Below, in pieces: positions 7,491 to 15,198 of a DNA stretch of 15,198 bases. The notes under the pieces were generated by a model. It was given only the letters and a program-made list of their open reading frames with translations. It did not search any database and was not told the origin of the DNA. Source of the DNA: Bacteroidales bacterium (lineage in GTDB: Bacteria > Bacteroidota > Bacteroidia > Bacteroidales > VadinHA17); contig DOZA01000326.1 in NCBI GenBank assembly GCA_003518245.1, positions 1 through 15,198 on the forward strand, written 5' to 3'. How positions within the stretch are numbered: position 1 is the first letter of the stretch; every line of letters begins with the position of its first letter. The position numbers were made by a program, and so were the translations under genes.

Positions 7491-7556
7491 AATTAAAATG
7501 GATTATTGGGAAAACAAATAGTACACTTACTACTCACCCATAATTCCAATATTACA

Positions 7557-8597
7557 TTAAAAAGCTGATCTGAACTGGTGAAGGAAACGTATATCGTTTT
7601 CAAAATATAATCTCAGGTCATTTATCTGGTACTTAAGCATAGCTGCTCTTTCAACACCCATTCCGAAAGCAAAACCAGTATATTGATTATTATCAATACC
7701 ACAATATTCAAGAACGTTCGGGTCAACCATACCACATCCCAAAATTTCAAGCCATCCGGTGTATTTGCAGACATTACAGCCTTTTCCACCACATATGGTA
7801 CAGCTTATATCCATTTCAGCAGAAGGTTCCGTAAAAGGGAAATATGAGGGTCTGAAACGCATCCTGGTGTTTTTACCATACATTTCAATAGCGAAATAAA
7901 AAAGAGTCTGTTTAAGATCGGCAAACGATACATCCTCATCTATATAAAGTCCCTCAACCTGGTGAAAGATACAATGGGCCCTGGCTGAAATAGCTTCGTT
8001 TCTGAAAACCCTACCCGGGGATATTGTACGTATTGGTGGATCCTCGTTTTCCATTACCCTAACCTGCACAGAAGATGTATGAGTGCGAAGAAGAATATCA
8101 GAAGGGTTACTATCGTCTTCTGATTTTCTTTTTATGAAAAAAGTATCTTGCATATCCCTTGCGGGATGCTCTGGAGGAAAGTTGAGTTTTCCGAAATTAT
8201 GATCATCATCTTCAATCTCGGGGCCTTCGGAGATTATAAATCCCAGCCTCTGGAATATTTCAATTATTTCATTCCTTACAACAGATAAAGGGTGCCTTGA
8301 ACCATTGAATATATTTGCAACAGGGCGAGTAAGATCAGTCTGAGCACCTGTATGCGAAACATCAGTAAGACTATTTTTTAAGCTGTCAAGTTTTTCAGTG
8401 GCTGTATTTTTCAGATCATTGATGAGTTTGCCGTATTCACTTTTTTGTTCTTTAGGCACAGTTTTAAAATCATTAAAAAGAGATGGAATTAGGCCCTTTT
8501 TACTGAGGTATTTAATCCTGAATTCTTCAATTTCCCGTTCATTGTCCGAATAAAAATCCCTTATTTCTTCCTGTATTTTTTTAATTCTCTCAATCAT
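7557..8597 (-). CDS. pheS: Phenylalanine--tRNA ligase alpha subunit
   Basis: PheS is the catalytic subunit of the alpha2-beta2 class II phenylalanyl-tRNA synthetase. The 346-residue protein starts with the N-terminal coiled-coil arm (about 1-85). The catalytic core follows, with THTSSVQVR (172-180), motif 2 GRVFRNE (195-201), FHQVEG (211-216), FRPSYFPFTEPSAE (248-261) and motif 3 GFAFGMGVERAAML (308-321). Four cysteines at 266, 269, 274 and 277 (CTICGGKGCNVC) form a zinc-ribbon-like knuckle that many non-enterobacterial PheS proteins carry. Its ATG is 3 bp after the stop of the cyclophilin gene, so the two are cotranscribed. pheT is not adjacent within the window; separate pheS and pheT loci are common in Bacteroidota. 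Confidence 0.97.
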   Translation of the reverse strand: MIERIKKIQEEIRDFYSDNEREIEEFRIKYLSKKGLIPSLFNDFKTVPKEQKSEYGKLINDLKNTATEKLDSLKNSLTDVSHTGAQTDLTRPVANIFNGSRHPLSVVRNEIIEIFQRLGFIISEGPEIEDDDHNFGKLNFPPEHPARDMQDTFFIKRKSEDDSNPSDILLRTHTSSVQVRVMENEDPPIRTISPGRVFRNEAISARAHCIFHQVEGLYIDEDVSFADLKQTLFYFAIEMYGKNTRMRFRPSYFPFTEPSAEMDISCTICGGKGCNVCKYTGWLEILGCGMVDPNVLEYCGIDNNQYTGFAFGMGVERAAMLKYQINDLRLYFENDIRFLHQFRSAF

Positions 8598-8600
8598 GAT

Positions 8601-9458
8601 TTATTTTCTTACAATTCTGGCCTTAATAATGATTACATCGTTAATCGGCTTATCGTTCTTATCAGTTTGAACGGAGGAAATTTTGTCAACGACATCAATA
8701 CCTTCAACAACCTCTCCAAAAACGGTATATTGCATATCAAGGTGTGGAGTACCACCTTGGGTTTTATATATCTCTTTATGGTTTTCGGGTATGCTTATTG
8801 GCTTAAAGGACTCAAGGTCATTATAGGTAAGTAATGTTGCGGCTTCCTGTAATTCAGATTCTGTTCTTCTATCTCCTGACTGTTTTGATTTTTGTCTTTC
8901 ATCGAGCAGATGGTTATAAAAAATATTCTGTTTTAATGATGAGTTGATGCGGCTCTCTACCTGGGATATCAACATTTCCGCAGTAAGAGTATCGCCTGTT
9001 TCTGTAATTTGGTCTTCAAATTTGCGACCCTTTACAATATAAAACTGGGTTCCTGAAGATCTTCGCTCGGGGTTAAACCTGTCTCCTGTCCTGGCAGCTG
9101 CAAGCGCTCCTCTTTTATGGAAGTTAGTATCTATGATCTCAGCAGGTATGGTATAATCATAATTACCGGTTGTATCATTAGCAAGATAAGGGTGTGTTTT
9201 ATAATCTCCGGCCTGTATCATAAAGTCCTGGATAACCCTGTGAAATTTAATGCCATCGTAATATTTGTCTTTTACAAGCTTGATAAAATTATCACGGTGC
9301 AGGGGTGTGTTATTGTATAATTTTAATTTTATAAAACCTTCGCTTGTCTCAAGATCTACGAAATAGGTTTTTTCTTTACCTGAATTGGTGCATGAAAAAA
9401 TAGAGAAAGCCAGAAAAACAGTTAGAAAAATTGTTGTTGAATAATATTTTATCATCAT
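8601..9458 (-). CDS. Cyclophilin-type peptidyl-prolyl cis-trans isomerase, lipoprotein
   Basis: This enzyme accelerates proline cis-trans isomerisation and probably assists protein folding in the periplasm. From the ATG at 9458 the protein has 285 residues. A lipoprotein signal is followed by the lipobox SIFSC, with Cys23 as the lipidated residue. The cyclophilin fold covers about 33-142 and shows FHRVIQDFMIQAGD (catalytic Arg74) and GTQFYIV (136-142). An insert of about 90 charged residues interrupts the fold, which resumes at GGTPHLDMQYTVFGEVV (235-251) and runs to the C-terminus. Inserts of this kind recur in Bacteroidota cyclophilin lipoproteins. The frame is open further upstream to a TTG at 9515, but that start would overlap a perfect -7 promoter element and put a charged stretch before the signal peptide. 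The gene precedes pheS by 3 bp. Confidence 0.93.
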   Translation of the reverse strand: MMIKYYSTTIFLTVFLAFSIFSCTNSGKEKTYFVDLETSEGFIKLKLYNNTPLHRDNFIKLVKDKYYDGIKFHRVIQDFMIQAGDYKTHPYLANDTTGNYDYTIPAEIIDTNFHKRGALAAARTGDRFNPERRSSGTQFYIVKGRKFEDQITETGDTLTAEMLISQVESRINSSLKQNIFYNHLLDERQKSKQSGDRRTESELQEAATLLTYNDLESFKPISIPENHKEIYKTQGGTPHLDMQYTVFGEVVEGIDVVDKISSVQTDKNDKPINDVIIIKARIVRK

Positions 9459-9512
9459 ATTAAAATTTATAAATCTTAGTACTTTTATTAATTCTTCTTT
9501 GAAGATGTGACA

Positions 9513-9520
9513 CAAAGATA
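9513..9520 (-). promoter_or_regulatory. -7 promoter element for the cyclophilin-pheS pair
   Basis: On the minus strand this reads TATCTTTG, a perfect match to TAnnTTTG. Transcription would begin near 9507, about 50 bases before the ATG at 9458, which supports that start over the upstream TTG at 9515. No clear -33 TTG is seen at the expected distance. The element sits in the 100-bp divergent region shared with the patatin gene. Confidence 0.5.
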
Positions 9521-9559
9521 AATGTTGTTAATTAAAATATTGAATAAATATAAAACATT

Positions 9560-11863
9560 GTGAGAAGGCAGGTTAAATACATTTTGTTATTCAACATTAT
9601 TATTATGATGATGAACATGGGACTTTTATATGCTCAGAAAACCGGCTTGGTGCTTAGTGGCGGTGGTGCTAAAGGACTGGCGCATATTGGTTTGATAAAG
9701 GCGCTGGAAGAGGAAGGAATAAAAATAGATTATATCAGCGGGACATCAATGGGGGGAATAATAGGAGCTTTATATTCAATGGGCTACACAGCAGATGAAA
9801 TGAAGTTACTGGTAAGCTCTGAAGAATTTCTTCAGTGGTCTACCGGGACGATAGAAAGAGAGCTTCAATTTACATACAAGAATAATGAGTCCAATTCGGC
9901 AATGATAAATATAGACCTTACTTTTAAAGAAGAGAAACCGGAAGAAGCATTACCTACACATCTTATCTCATCGGCAGTAATGGATTTTGCAATAATGCAA
10001 ATTACGTGTGGAGAAACAGCAGCAGCAGGAAATGATTTTGATAAGCTCATGATACCATTCAGATGTGTTGCTGCAGATATATACAATAAAAAGCCAGTAA
10101 TATTCAGGAAGGGTAACCTTGGGCATGCCGTAAGGGCAACAATGTCGTATCCACTATATTTTGAGCCATATATAAAAGATAGTATAGTACTCTTTGATGG
10201 AGGAATATATAATAATTTCCCATATGATGTTCTGATAGATGATTTTCAACCAGATTTCATTATAGGAAGTAAGGTGGCAAATAAGCCGGAACGCCCGCAT
10301 AAAGACGATATTATGCTACAGCTTGAAAATATGATAATGCAACCTACCAGTTACGAAATACCTGACAGTATTGGATATGTTGTGGACATAAAGATGGAAA
10401 ATGTTGATATGCTTGATTTTAAGAAAGCAGATAGTATTATTGCAAAAGGATACAGCGTTGCAAAAGAACAGATAAAGAATTTTAGGAACAGGGTAATAAC
10501 AGAAAGCCCTGAAGAGCTTAGTAAACGTAGGAAACAGTTCAGGGCAAAAATACCTGATCCTGTGTTCAGAAATATATTTATTGAGGGTGTTAAAGAAAGA
10601 CAAAAGGAATATATTACTAACCTTATATCACAGAAAGACAGCCTGATAGGTATCGAAAAATTAAAAGAGGAATATTTCAAGCTGGTAGCCGAAGAGAATA
10701 TAGAAAGCGTACGCCCGGAAGCAAAATATAATCATGATAAAGGAACATTTGATCTCTATCTTAATATAAAACTGAAGGGAGCATATACAATTGAGGCCGG
10801 GGGACTGCTTGGTTTAACAATCTATAACCAGGCATATCTTGGTTTTAATTATTATAAAATGAGTGATATTTATAACAGGTTAAGTGGGAACATGTATTTC
10901 GGAAGGAATTACACATCTTTCAGGATATCACACAGGATAACAGTACCACAGAGAAAGTTGTTGCTTATAGATATGAAATTATCAGGCTACAGCAGGAATT
11001 ATTTCACAAGTGAGATAACGTCATTGTTTGAAACAACGGTACCTGCATATATAACAAGAAAAGAAGGAAACCTTAGAACATCATTCGGTGTTCCCATGAC
11101 AAACAATTCATCAATAAAGGCAGGATTGAATTTCAGCTGGATAAACGACCTGTATTACAAAAGTATTGATTTCGAATCGATGGAAGAACAGGATCAGACA
11201 AGATATTTCTATGGAACAGCAAGGTTATTCTTTGAGTCAAATACACTTAACAGGAAACAGTATTATACCGAAGGAAGTTACCTTTTTGCCGGGATATATT
11301 ATAACCTTGGTTTTGAGCTATATAAAGAAGGAGCCATTGATTCGCTGAGCCAACAGGAAATGTACAATCAGGAAAGGGGGTGGCTGGCCTTTAAGCTGAA
11401 AAGCATGAGTTATTACGATCTTTCAAAAAAACTAAGCCTTGGCAGCCTTGTGGATATAGTAATAAGTAATAAAGGACTGAGTAATAATTATACAGCTACT
11501 ATGATAGATGCATATAAATTTGAACCCACACCAATAAGCAAGACACTTTTCGGGTATTCGCTGAGGGCCAATTCATATGCTGCTGCCGGTGTAATACCTA
11601 TATATAACATTACAACACAACTTAAAATAATAGGGGGATTATACCTGTTTTCACCTATTTTGGAGATTAAAAAGACAGAGAACGGAGTTGAATATGGTAA
11701 GTATTATGGCGATATAAATGCTATTGGAGAAATTTGTGTGGTTTACCATACGTCTATTGGACCGGTATCAGCAGGCATTAACTATTTTAGCGATGAAAGA
11801 CAGAAGTTATTTATTTTCTTGAATTTCGGTTATATTTTGTTTAATAAAACAGGGAGAGAGTAA
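9560..11863 (+). CDS. Patatin-like phospholipase fused to POTRA and outer-membrane beta-barrel
   Basis: This 767-residue protein has a signal peptide (MRRQVKYILL...LLYA, cleavage near 25). A patatin domain follows (about 27-320) with the oxyanion glycines SGGGAKG (33-39), the nucleophile motif GTSMG (Ser63) and the catalytic aspartate motif DGG (Asp213), so the Ser-Asp dyad is intact. A POTRA-like segment spans about 335-406 (FRNIFIEGVK through LNIKLKG). The remaining 360 residues look like a BamA/Omp85-type barrel of alternating aromatic and polar strands, ending in FIFLNFGYILF. The order patatin-POTRA-barrel matches PlpD-type proteins (type Vd secretion), where a lipase is carried to the cell surface by its own barrel. 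Whether it is exposed or periplasmic here is unknown. The GTG start is chosen because it gives a complete signal peptide; in-frame ATGs only appear at residue 16 and later. Confidence 0.92.
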   Translation: MRRQVKYILLFNIIIMMMNMGLLYAQKTGLVLSGGGAKGLAHIGLIKALEEEGIKIDYISGTSMGGIIGALYSMGYTADEMKLLVSSEEFLQWSTGTIERELQFTYKNNESNSAMINIDLTFKEEKPEEALPTHLISSAVMDFAIMQITCGETAAAGNDFDKLMIPFRCVAADIYNKKPVIFRKGNLGHAVRATMSYPLYFEPYIKDSIVLFDGGIYNNFPYDVLIDDFQPDFIIGSKVANKPERPHKDDIMLQLENMIMQPTSYEIPDSIGYVVDIKMENVDMLDFKKADSIIAKGYSVAKEQIKNFRNRVITESPEELSKRRKQFRAKIPDPVFRNIFIEGVKERQKEYITNLISQKDSLIGIEKLKEEYFKLVAEENIESVRPEAKYNHDKGTFDLYLNIKLKGAYTIEAGGLLGLTIYNQAYLGFNYYKMSDIYNRLSGNMYFGRNYTSFRISHRITVPQRKLLLIDMKLSGYSRNYFTSEITSLFETTVPAYITRKEGNLRTSFGVPMTNNSSIKAGLNFSWINDLYYKSIDFESMEEQDQTRYFYGTARLFFESNTLNRKQYYTEGSYLFAGIYYNLGFELYKEGAIDSLSQQEMYNQERGWLAFKLKSMSYYDLSKKLSLGSLVDIVISNKGLSNNYTATMIDAYKFEPTPISKTLFGYSLRANSYAAAGVIPIYNITTQLKIIGGLYLFSPILEIKKTENGVEYGKYYGDINAIGEICVVYHTSIGPVSAGINYFSDERQKLFIFLNFGYILFNKTGRE

Positions 11864-11871
11864 GAAGATAG

Positions 11872-11879
11872 TATATTTG
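11872..11879 (+). promoter_or_regulatory. -7 promoter element for the flippase-dut-TPR run
   Basis: TATATTTG matches TAnnTTTG perfectly. It lies 8 bp after the patatin stop and about 26 bp before the GTG at 11905. Transcription would start around 11886, giving a short leader. There is no well-spaced -33 TTG, so the assignment rests on the -7 element and its position. If real, the flippase operon is transcribed separately from the patatin gene. Confidence 0.4.
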
Positions 11880-11904
11880 CAGCAATATTGCGATACATTG
11901 ACAG

Positions 11905-13380
11905 GTGAAAGAAATAAATAAGCTAGCAGGACAGACGTTAGTGTACGGACTCGGGACTATTGTACCGAGATTTATGAATTATGCTGTACTGACACCATTT
12001 TATACCTGGATATTCGATAGAGCTGAATATGGAATAATAACAGAACTGTATGCTTATATGGTTTTAATGCTTATAGTGCTTACTTATGGCATGGAGACAG
12101 CATTTTTCAGGTTTACCCAAAAAACAAATAACAATAAAGATGTTTACAGCACAGCCCTGCTGTCGATAGTTATAAGCTCTGCAATTTTTCTTTTATTTTT
12201 TAATCTTTTTATTGACGACGTCGCCGGTATATTAGGATACAAGGACCAGAAGATGTACCTCAGGTTGTTTGCTATAATACTTGCTACGGATGCAATAACA
12301 GCAATACCATTTGCTAAGCTAAGAAGGGAGAATAAAGCGCTGAAATTTAGTATTATAAAAATAGTGAACGTAGTAATTACTATTGGACTGGTATTTATTT
12401 TCCTTAAAGTAGAGCCATCATTAAGAGAACAGGGGAAAAGCATTCTGGGTAAGTTTTATAAGCCTGAATTCGGAGTAGGATATGTATTTCTGGCAAATGC
12501 TTTGGGCAGTCTTTCAATGCTTATTATGCTATTAAAAGAGATTATTAGTATTCATTTCAGGATTGATGGAGCATTGTGGAAAAGAATGATTAAATATTCT
12601 ATGCCACTGCTAATATCCGGGCTTGGGGGATCTATAAACGACGCTCTTGATAAAATGATATTAAGAAGGATTGTAGACAGTGATAATCCGCTTGAAGTAG
12701 TAGGTGAATATGGAGCAAGCTATAAAATTGCAGTTTTGATGGCATTGTTTATACAAATGTACAGGTATGCGATGGAACCGTTTTTCTTTGCGAAAACAGA
12801 AAAAGAAGATGCAAAGGATGTATATGCATACGTAATGAAATATTTTGTGGTATATGCTCTGATATTGTTTTTAGTGATCAACCTGTATATATCAGGTTTT
12901 AAATATATTATTGCAGGAAGTCATTTAAGAGGAGGCCTGGCTATTGTACCAATAGTCAGTATGGGATATCTGCTATTTGGGATTTTTGTTAATCTTAGTA
13001 TATGGTATAAAGTAAAGGACCTGACTAAATACGGTGCATACCTCACCATCCTGGGAGCATTGATAACAATAGCCATGAATATAGTTCTTGTGCCTGTTTA
13101 TGGTTATATGGCGTCAGCATGGGCGCATATAGCATGCTACGGAGTAATGATTGCAGGATCATATTTAATCAGCAGGAAATATTACCCGATAAAATATCCT
13201 GTATTAAGTATTTCAAAATACATGTTTTTTGCAGTAGCTATAGTTATTATAATATCATATATAAAATATAATAATATTTTGGTAGAATTAGGAGTTAATA
13301 CACTGGTAATATCCGGATTTATTGCATATGCCGAATACAAGGATAAGGCAATTAGTATACTTATAAAAAAGGAAAAATAA
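11905..13380 (+). CDS. Polysaccharide flippase (Wzx/MOP superfamily)
   Basis: This 491-residue polytopic inner-membrane protein has about 12-14 hydrophobic helices. Its N-terminus, LAGQTLVYGLGTIVPRFMNY, is typical of the MOP-superfamily lipopolysaccharide or polysaccharide flippases of Bacteroidota. The paired-helix layout with charged cytoplasmic loops (for example around FAKLRRENKALKF and WYKVKDLTKYG) agrees with Wzx-type exporters that move lipid-linked sugars to the periplasmic face. The substrate cannot be inferred: no glycosyltransferases or polymerase lie nearby, so it is probably not part of a classical capsule cluster. The start is a GTG at 11905. The stop at 13378-13380 is directly followed by the dut ATG with zero spacing, indicating translational coupling. 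A flippase followed by dut and a TPR gene is a recurrent order in Bacteroidales. Confidence 0.9.
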   Translation: MKEINKLAGQTLVYGLGTIVPRFMNYAVLTPFYTWIFDRAEYGIITELYAYMVLMLIVLTYGMETAFFRFTQKTNNNKDVYSTALLSIVISSAIFLLFFNLFIDDVAGILGYKDQKMYLRLFAIILATDAITAIPFAKLRRENKALKFSIIKIVNVVITIGLVFIFLKVEPSLREQGKSILGKFYKPEFGVGYVFLANALGSLSMLIMLLKEIISIHFRIDGALWKRMIKYSMPLLISGLGGSINDALDKMILRRIVDSDNPLEVVGEYGASYKIAVLMALFIQMYRYAMEPFFFAKTEKEDAKDVYAYVMKYFVVYALILFLVINLYISGFKYIIAGSHLRGGLAIVPIVSMGYLLFGIFVNLSIWYKVKDLTKYGAYLTILGALITIAMNIVLVPVYGYMASAWAHIACYGVMIAGSYLISRKYYPIKYPVLSISKYMFFAVAIVIIISYIKYNNILVELGVNTLVISGFIAYAEYKDKAISILIKKEK

Positions 13381-13815
13381 ATGAAAGTTAAAATTGTAAA
13401 TAAATCAAAGCATCAGTTACCTGAATATTCAACAAAAGCGTCGGCAGGAATGGATATCAGGGCTAATATTGATGATGAGATTAAAGTATTACCGTTGGAA
13501 AGAGCGATGGTTCCTACAGGATTATTTATTGAATTGCCAGAAGGTTATGAAGCACAGATAAGACCAAGAAGCGGACTGGCAATGAAAAGCGGAATGTCAG
13601 TGCTTAATACGCCTGGTACGATTGATGCTGATTATAGAGGTGAGATAGGTATAATAATTGTAAATCTGTCTAATGAAGAGTATACAATAAAAGATGGAGA
13701 AAGAATATGCCAGATGATAGTTAGTAAACATGAAAGAGTACAATGGAATGAAGTCGATATACTTGAAAATACAAAAAGGGGCAAAGGTGGATTCGGACAC
13801 ACGGGCAGCAGCTAA
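13381..13815 (+). CDS. dut: dUTP diphosphatase
   Basis: Dut hydrolyses dUTP to dUMP and pyrophosphate, keeping uracil out of DNA and supplying the thymidylate precursor. The 144-residue length fits the homotrimeric dUTPase family and all five motifs are present: SAGMDIRA (21-28), RPRSGLA (61-67), [10 protein letters not shown] with the catalytic-type Asp82 and stacking Tyr85 (79-88), DGERICQ (105-111) and the flexible C-terminal arm [10 protein letters not shown] (133-142). The ATG immediately follows the flippase stop. The 3' end is overlapped by the likely start of the TPR lipoprotein gene, so the three genes are translationally coupled. A dCTP deaminase is excluded by motif 3 and length. 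Confidence 0.97.
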   Translation: MKVKIVNKSKHQLPEYSTKASAGMDIRANIDDEIKVLPLERAMVPTGLFIELPEGYEAQIRPRSGLAMKSGMSVLNTPGTIDADYRGEIGIIIVNLSNEEYTIKDGERICQMIVSKHERVQWNEVDILENTKRGKGGFGHTGSS

Positions 13816-15198
13816 CAGAAGCTTGATTTATTATTTTTTGATAGCAATACTTACAGTTGGATGTACGGTAAGTAAAAATGCTACGAATAAAGTAATAACA
13901 GATGAAAAACCTGAAAAAATAGAAAGAACATTATATGACCTGACATACCTTGAAGGACTGAGAGAAAAAATGAAAGGCAATTTAGGTGAAGCGATGTCTA
14001 AATTTATAGACGCAGTTGAAATAAATCCGGGAAGTGATGCTGCAAATTATCAGATAAGTCAGATTACAGCTATGCGAAGGGATTATGAAAACGCTTTAAA
14101 ATATGGCAGTCGCGCTGTAAGGCTGGATATGAAAAATGCATATTATATGATCAATATGGCGAATATATATATAGAAAGAAATAATATGGACTCAGCAACA
14201 TACTGGATAGAAAGAACAGTTGAAATAGAACCGGAGAATGAAAATGAGAAATACAGATTGGGGAATATATATATGGAAACAGGAAAGAATGAAAAAGCTG
14301 AGAAAATTTTACAGGAATTGTATGAAAAATATATAGGAAATGAACAAATATTAGTTAGTGTGATTAATGTTAAAATAGGACTTGGGAAATATGAGGAGGC
14401 GGAAAAAATATTAATAAATGAATTGAAGAAAAATCCAGGAAATAATAGAATAAAGAGATTGCTTGCTGAAATATACAGGGAAGATGGAGAAAAGGAAAAG
14501 GCAGAGAAAATATATAGTAATATGATTTATGAAGAAGGAATCAGTCCGGAATTGAAATATTCATATATAGATTTTTTGTTAGAGAATAATGAATATGAAA
14601 TAGCATTGGAGAAAGCAGCTGAATTAATTAGGGGAGAAAATGCAGAGAGAGAGGATAAAATAGGGCTTATAGTACGATTAATAGAAGATAGTACATTTGT
14701 TAAGAATTATCCGGATAAGTTGATAAAATTGGGTAATGAAATAGTATTGGAAAATAGTGATGAGCAGTCAATAAAACTGATGATGGCTGAAATTTATGAT
14801 GCTGTGGGGAAGGATCAAAAGATGATTGAAATTTTAAAGGATTATGTAGACGAGAATAAAGCAACGTATTATATATGGGAGAAACTGTTGATTAAATTAA
14901 ATGAGAGAGGGAATAATGAGCAGCTAATAAAATATGCTGATAAGGCAGCACGATTGTATAACACCGCACCATTACCTAAAATATTATATGCATTTGCACT
15001 TATAGAAAACGATGAATATGAGAAGGCTAATAATGAAATTAAGAAAGTTAGAATACTTGTAAATAATGAAGAGCAGTTTCTGGTACAGATTTTATCAATG
15101 GAGGCTGAAATAGAATACAAACAGGGAAGATATAAGGAAGCCTATGATAAATTTGATAAAGCACTGAAAATAGATTCGGAAAATAAATTAATACTAAA
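13787..15198 (+). CDS. TPR-repeat lipoprotein, 3' end cut by window edge
   Basis: A continuous open frame runs from a GTG at 13787 to the right edge, giving 470 visible residues without a stop. It overlaps the end of dut by 29 bp. The N-terminus has basic residues (R6, R11), then a hydrophobic stretch [13 protein letters not shown] with a lipobox-like TVGC (Cys26), suggesting export as a lipoprotein. The rest is helical and full of tetratricopeptide-like units, for example [36 protein letters not shown] and [23 protein letters not shown] proteins mediate protein-protein contacts; the partner is unknown. A TTG at 13823 is an alternative start but lacks the positive n-region. The sequence GGGGC shortly before the GTG may help ribosome binding. 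The coding strand is strikingly rich in A and G and poor in C. In related genomes this position is often followed by cell-envelope genes, which cannot be checked here. Confidence 0.85.
   Translation, partial: MDSDTRAAANRSLIYYFLIAILTVGCTVSKNATNKVITDEKPEKIERTLYDLTYLEGLREKMKGNLGEAMSKFIDAVEINPGSDAANYQISQITAMRRDYENALKYGSRAVRLDMKNAYYMINMANIYIERNNMDSATYWIERTVEIEPENENEKYRLGNIYMETGKNEKAEKILQELYEKYIGNEQILVSVINVKIGLGKYEEAEKILINELKKNPGNNRIKRLLAEIYREDGEKEKAEKIYSNMIYEEGISPELKYSYIDFLLENNEYEIALEKAAELIRGENAEREDKIGLIVRLIEDSTFVKNYPDKLIKLGNEIVLENSDEQSIKLMMAEIYDAVGKDQKMIEILKDYVDENKATYYIWEKLLIKLNERGNNEQLIKYADKAARLYNTAPLPKILYAFALIENDEYEKANNEIKKVRILVNNEEQFLVQILSMEAEIEYKQGRYKEAYDKFDKALKIDSENKLIL

Noticed and set aside
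7491..7556. Possible terminator between the OsmC-family gene and pheS
   Set aside because: The best pairing (ATTGGGAA with TTCCAAT) needs a bulge and a long loop and has no T-tract; it is too weak to list.
10351..10680. Two long minus-strand frames within 10316-10680
   Set aside because: Both are antisense to the patatin gene between its catalytic domain and POTRA segment, where the plus-strand protein is coherent. They have no recognisable domains.
14869..15120. Open minus-strand frame of 83 codons, rich in Ser, Ile and Leu
   Set aside because: It lies opposite the TPR gene, whose frame is open across the whole stretch and has clear TPR-like repeats. The hydrophobic look is a by-product of reading A/G-rich coding DNA in reverse.
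1..15198. Mobile element, prophage, defence island or biosynthetic cluster
   Set aside because: No transposase, integrase, phage structural gene, nuclease-helicase pair or terminal repeats were seen. The genes are conserved housekeeping and envelope genes in tight operons.

Overview
This AT-rich window looks like a piece of a chromosome from the phylum Bacteroidota, probably an anaerobic or facultative member of the Bacteroidales/Marinilabiliales type. Four things suggest this: most starts lack a Shine-Dalgarno sequence; several upstream regions carry the Bacteroidota -7 promoter motif TAnnTTTG; the proteins are family-typical (a lipoprotein cyclophilin with an insert, a patatin fused to an outer-membrane barrel, a Wzx-like flippase directly followed by dut and a TPR lipoprotein); and the genes are packed tightly in short co-directional runs. 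No rRNA, tRNA, transposase, integrase, phage gene or CRISPR array was found.

Left block (1-1900, minus strand): a compact operon in the order rpiB, an Rrf2-family regulator, hemW. The gaps are 1 bp and 5 bp, and hemW runs off the left edge. A 508-bp very AT-rich region without genes (1901-2408) separates it from the divergent plus-strand run nadA - MORN-repeat secreted protein - ruvB (2409-5992), whose gaps are 3 bp and 8 bp. This spacer holds several small dyads and a good candidate nadA promoter.

Middle block (6069-9458): a 57-residue two-helix membrane protein on the plus strand converges on a minus-strand Crp/Fnr-type regulator. The regulator is divergent from an OsmC/YhfA-like protein. 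That gene converges on a minus-strand pair encoding a cyclophilin-type peptidyl-prolyl isomerase lipoprotein and PheS (3 bp apart).

Right block (9560-15198, plus strand): a patatin-POTRA-barrel outer-membrane protein, then a flippase, dut and a TPR lipoprotein. The last three abut or overlap, and the TPR gene is cut by the right edge.

Most of the content is housekeeping: NAD synthesis, pentose phosphate isomerisation, recombination, tRNA charging, dUTP removal and envelope biogenesis. I found no clear new defence system, mobile element or biosynthetic cluster. The points most worth a second look are the palindrome-bearing spacer between two Fe-S-rich transcription units, the 18-unit MORN protein between nadA and ruvB, the patatin-barrel fusion, and several genes whose starts are misplaced or easily missed.
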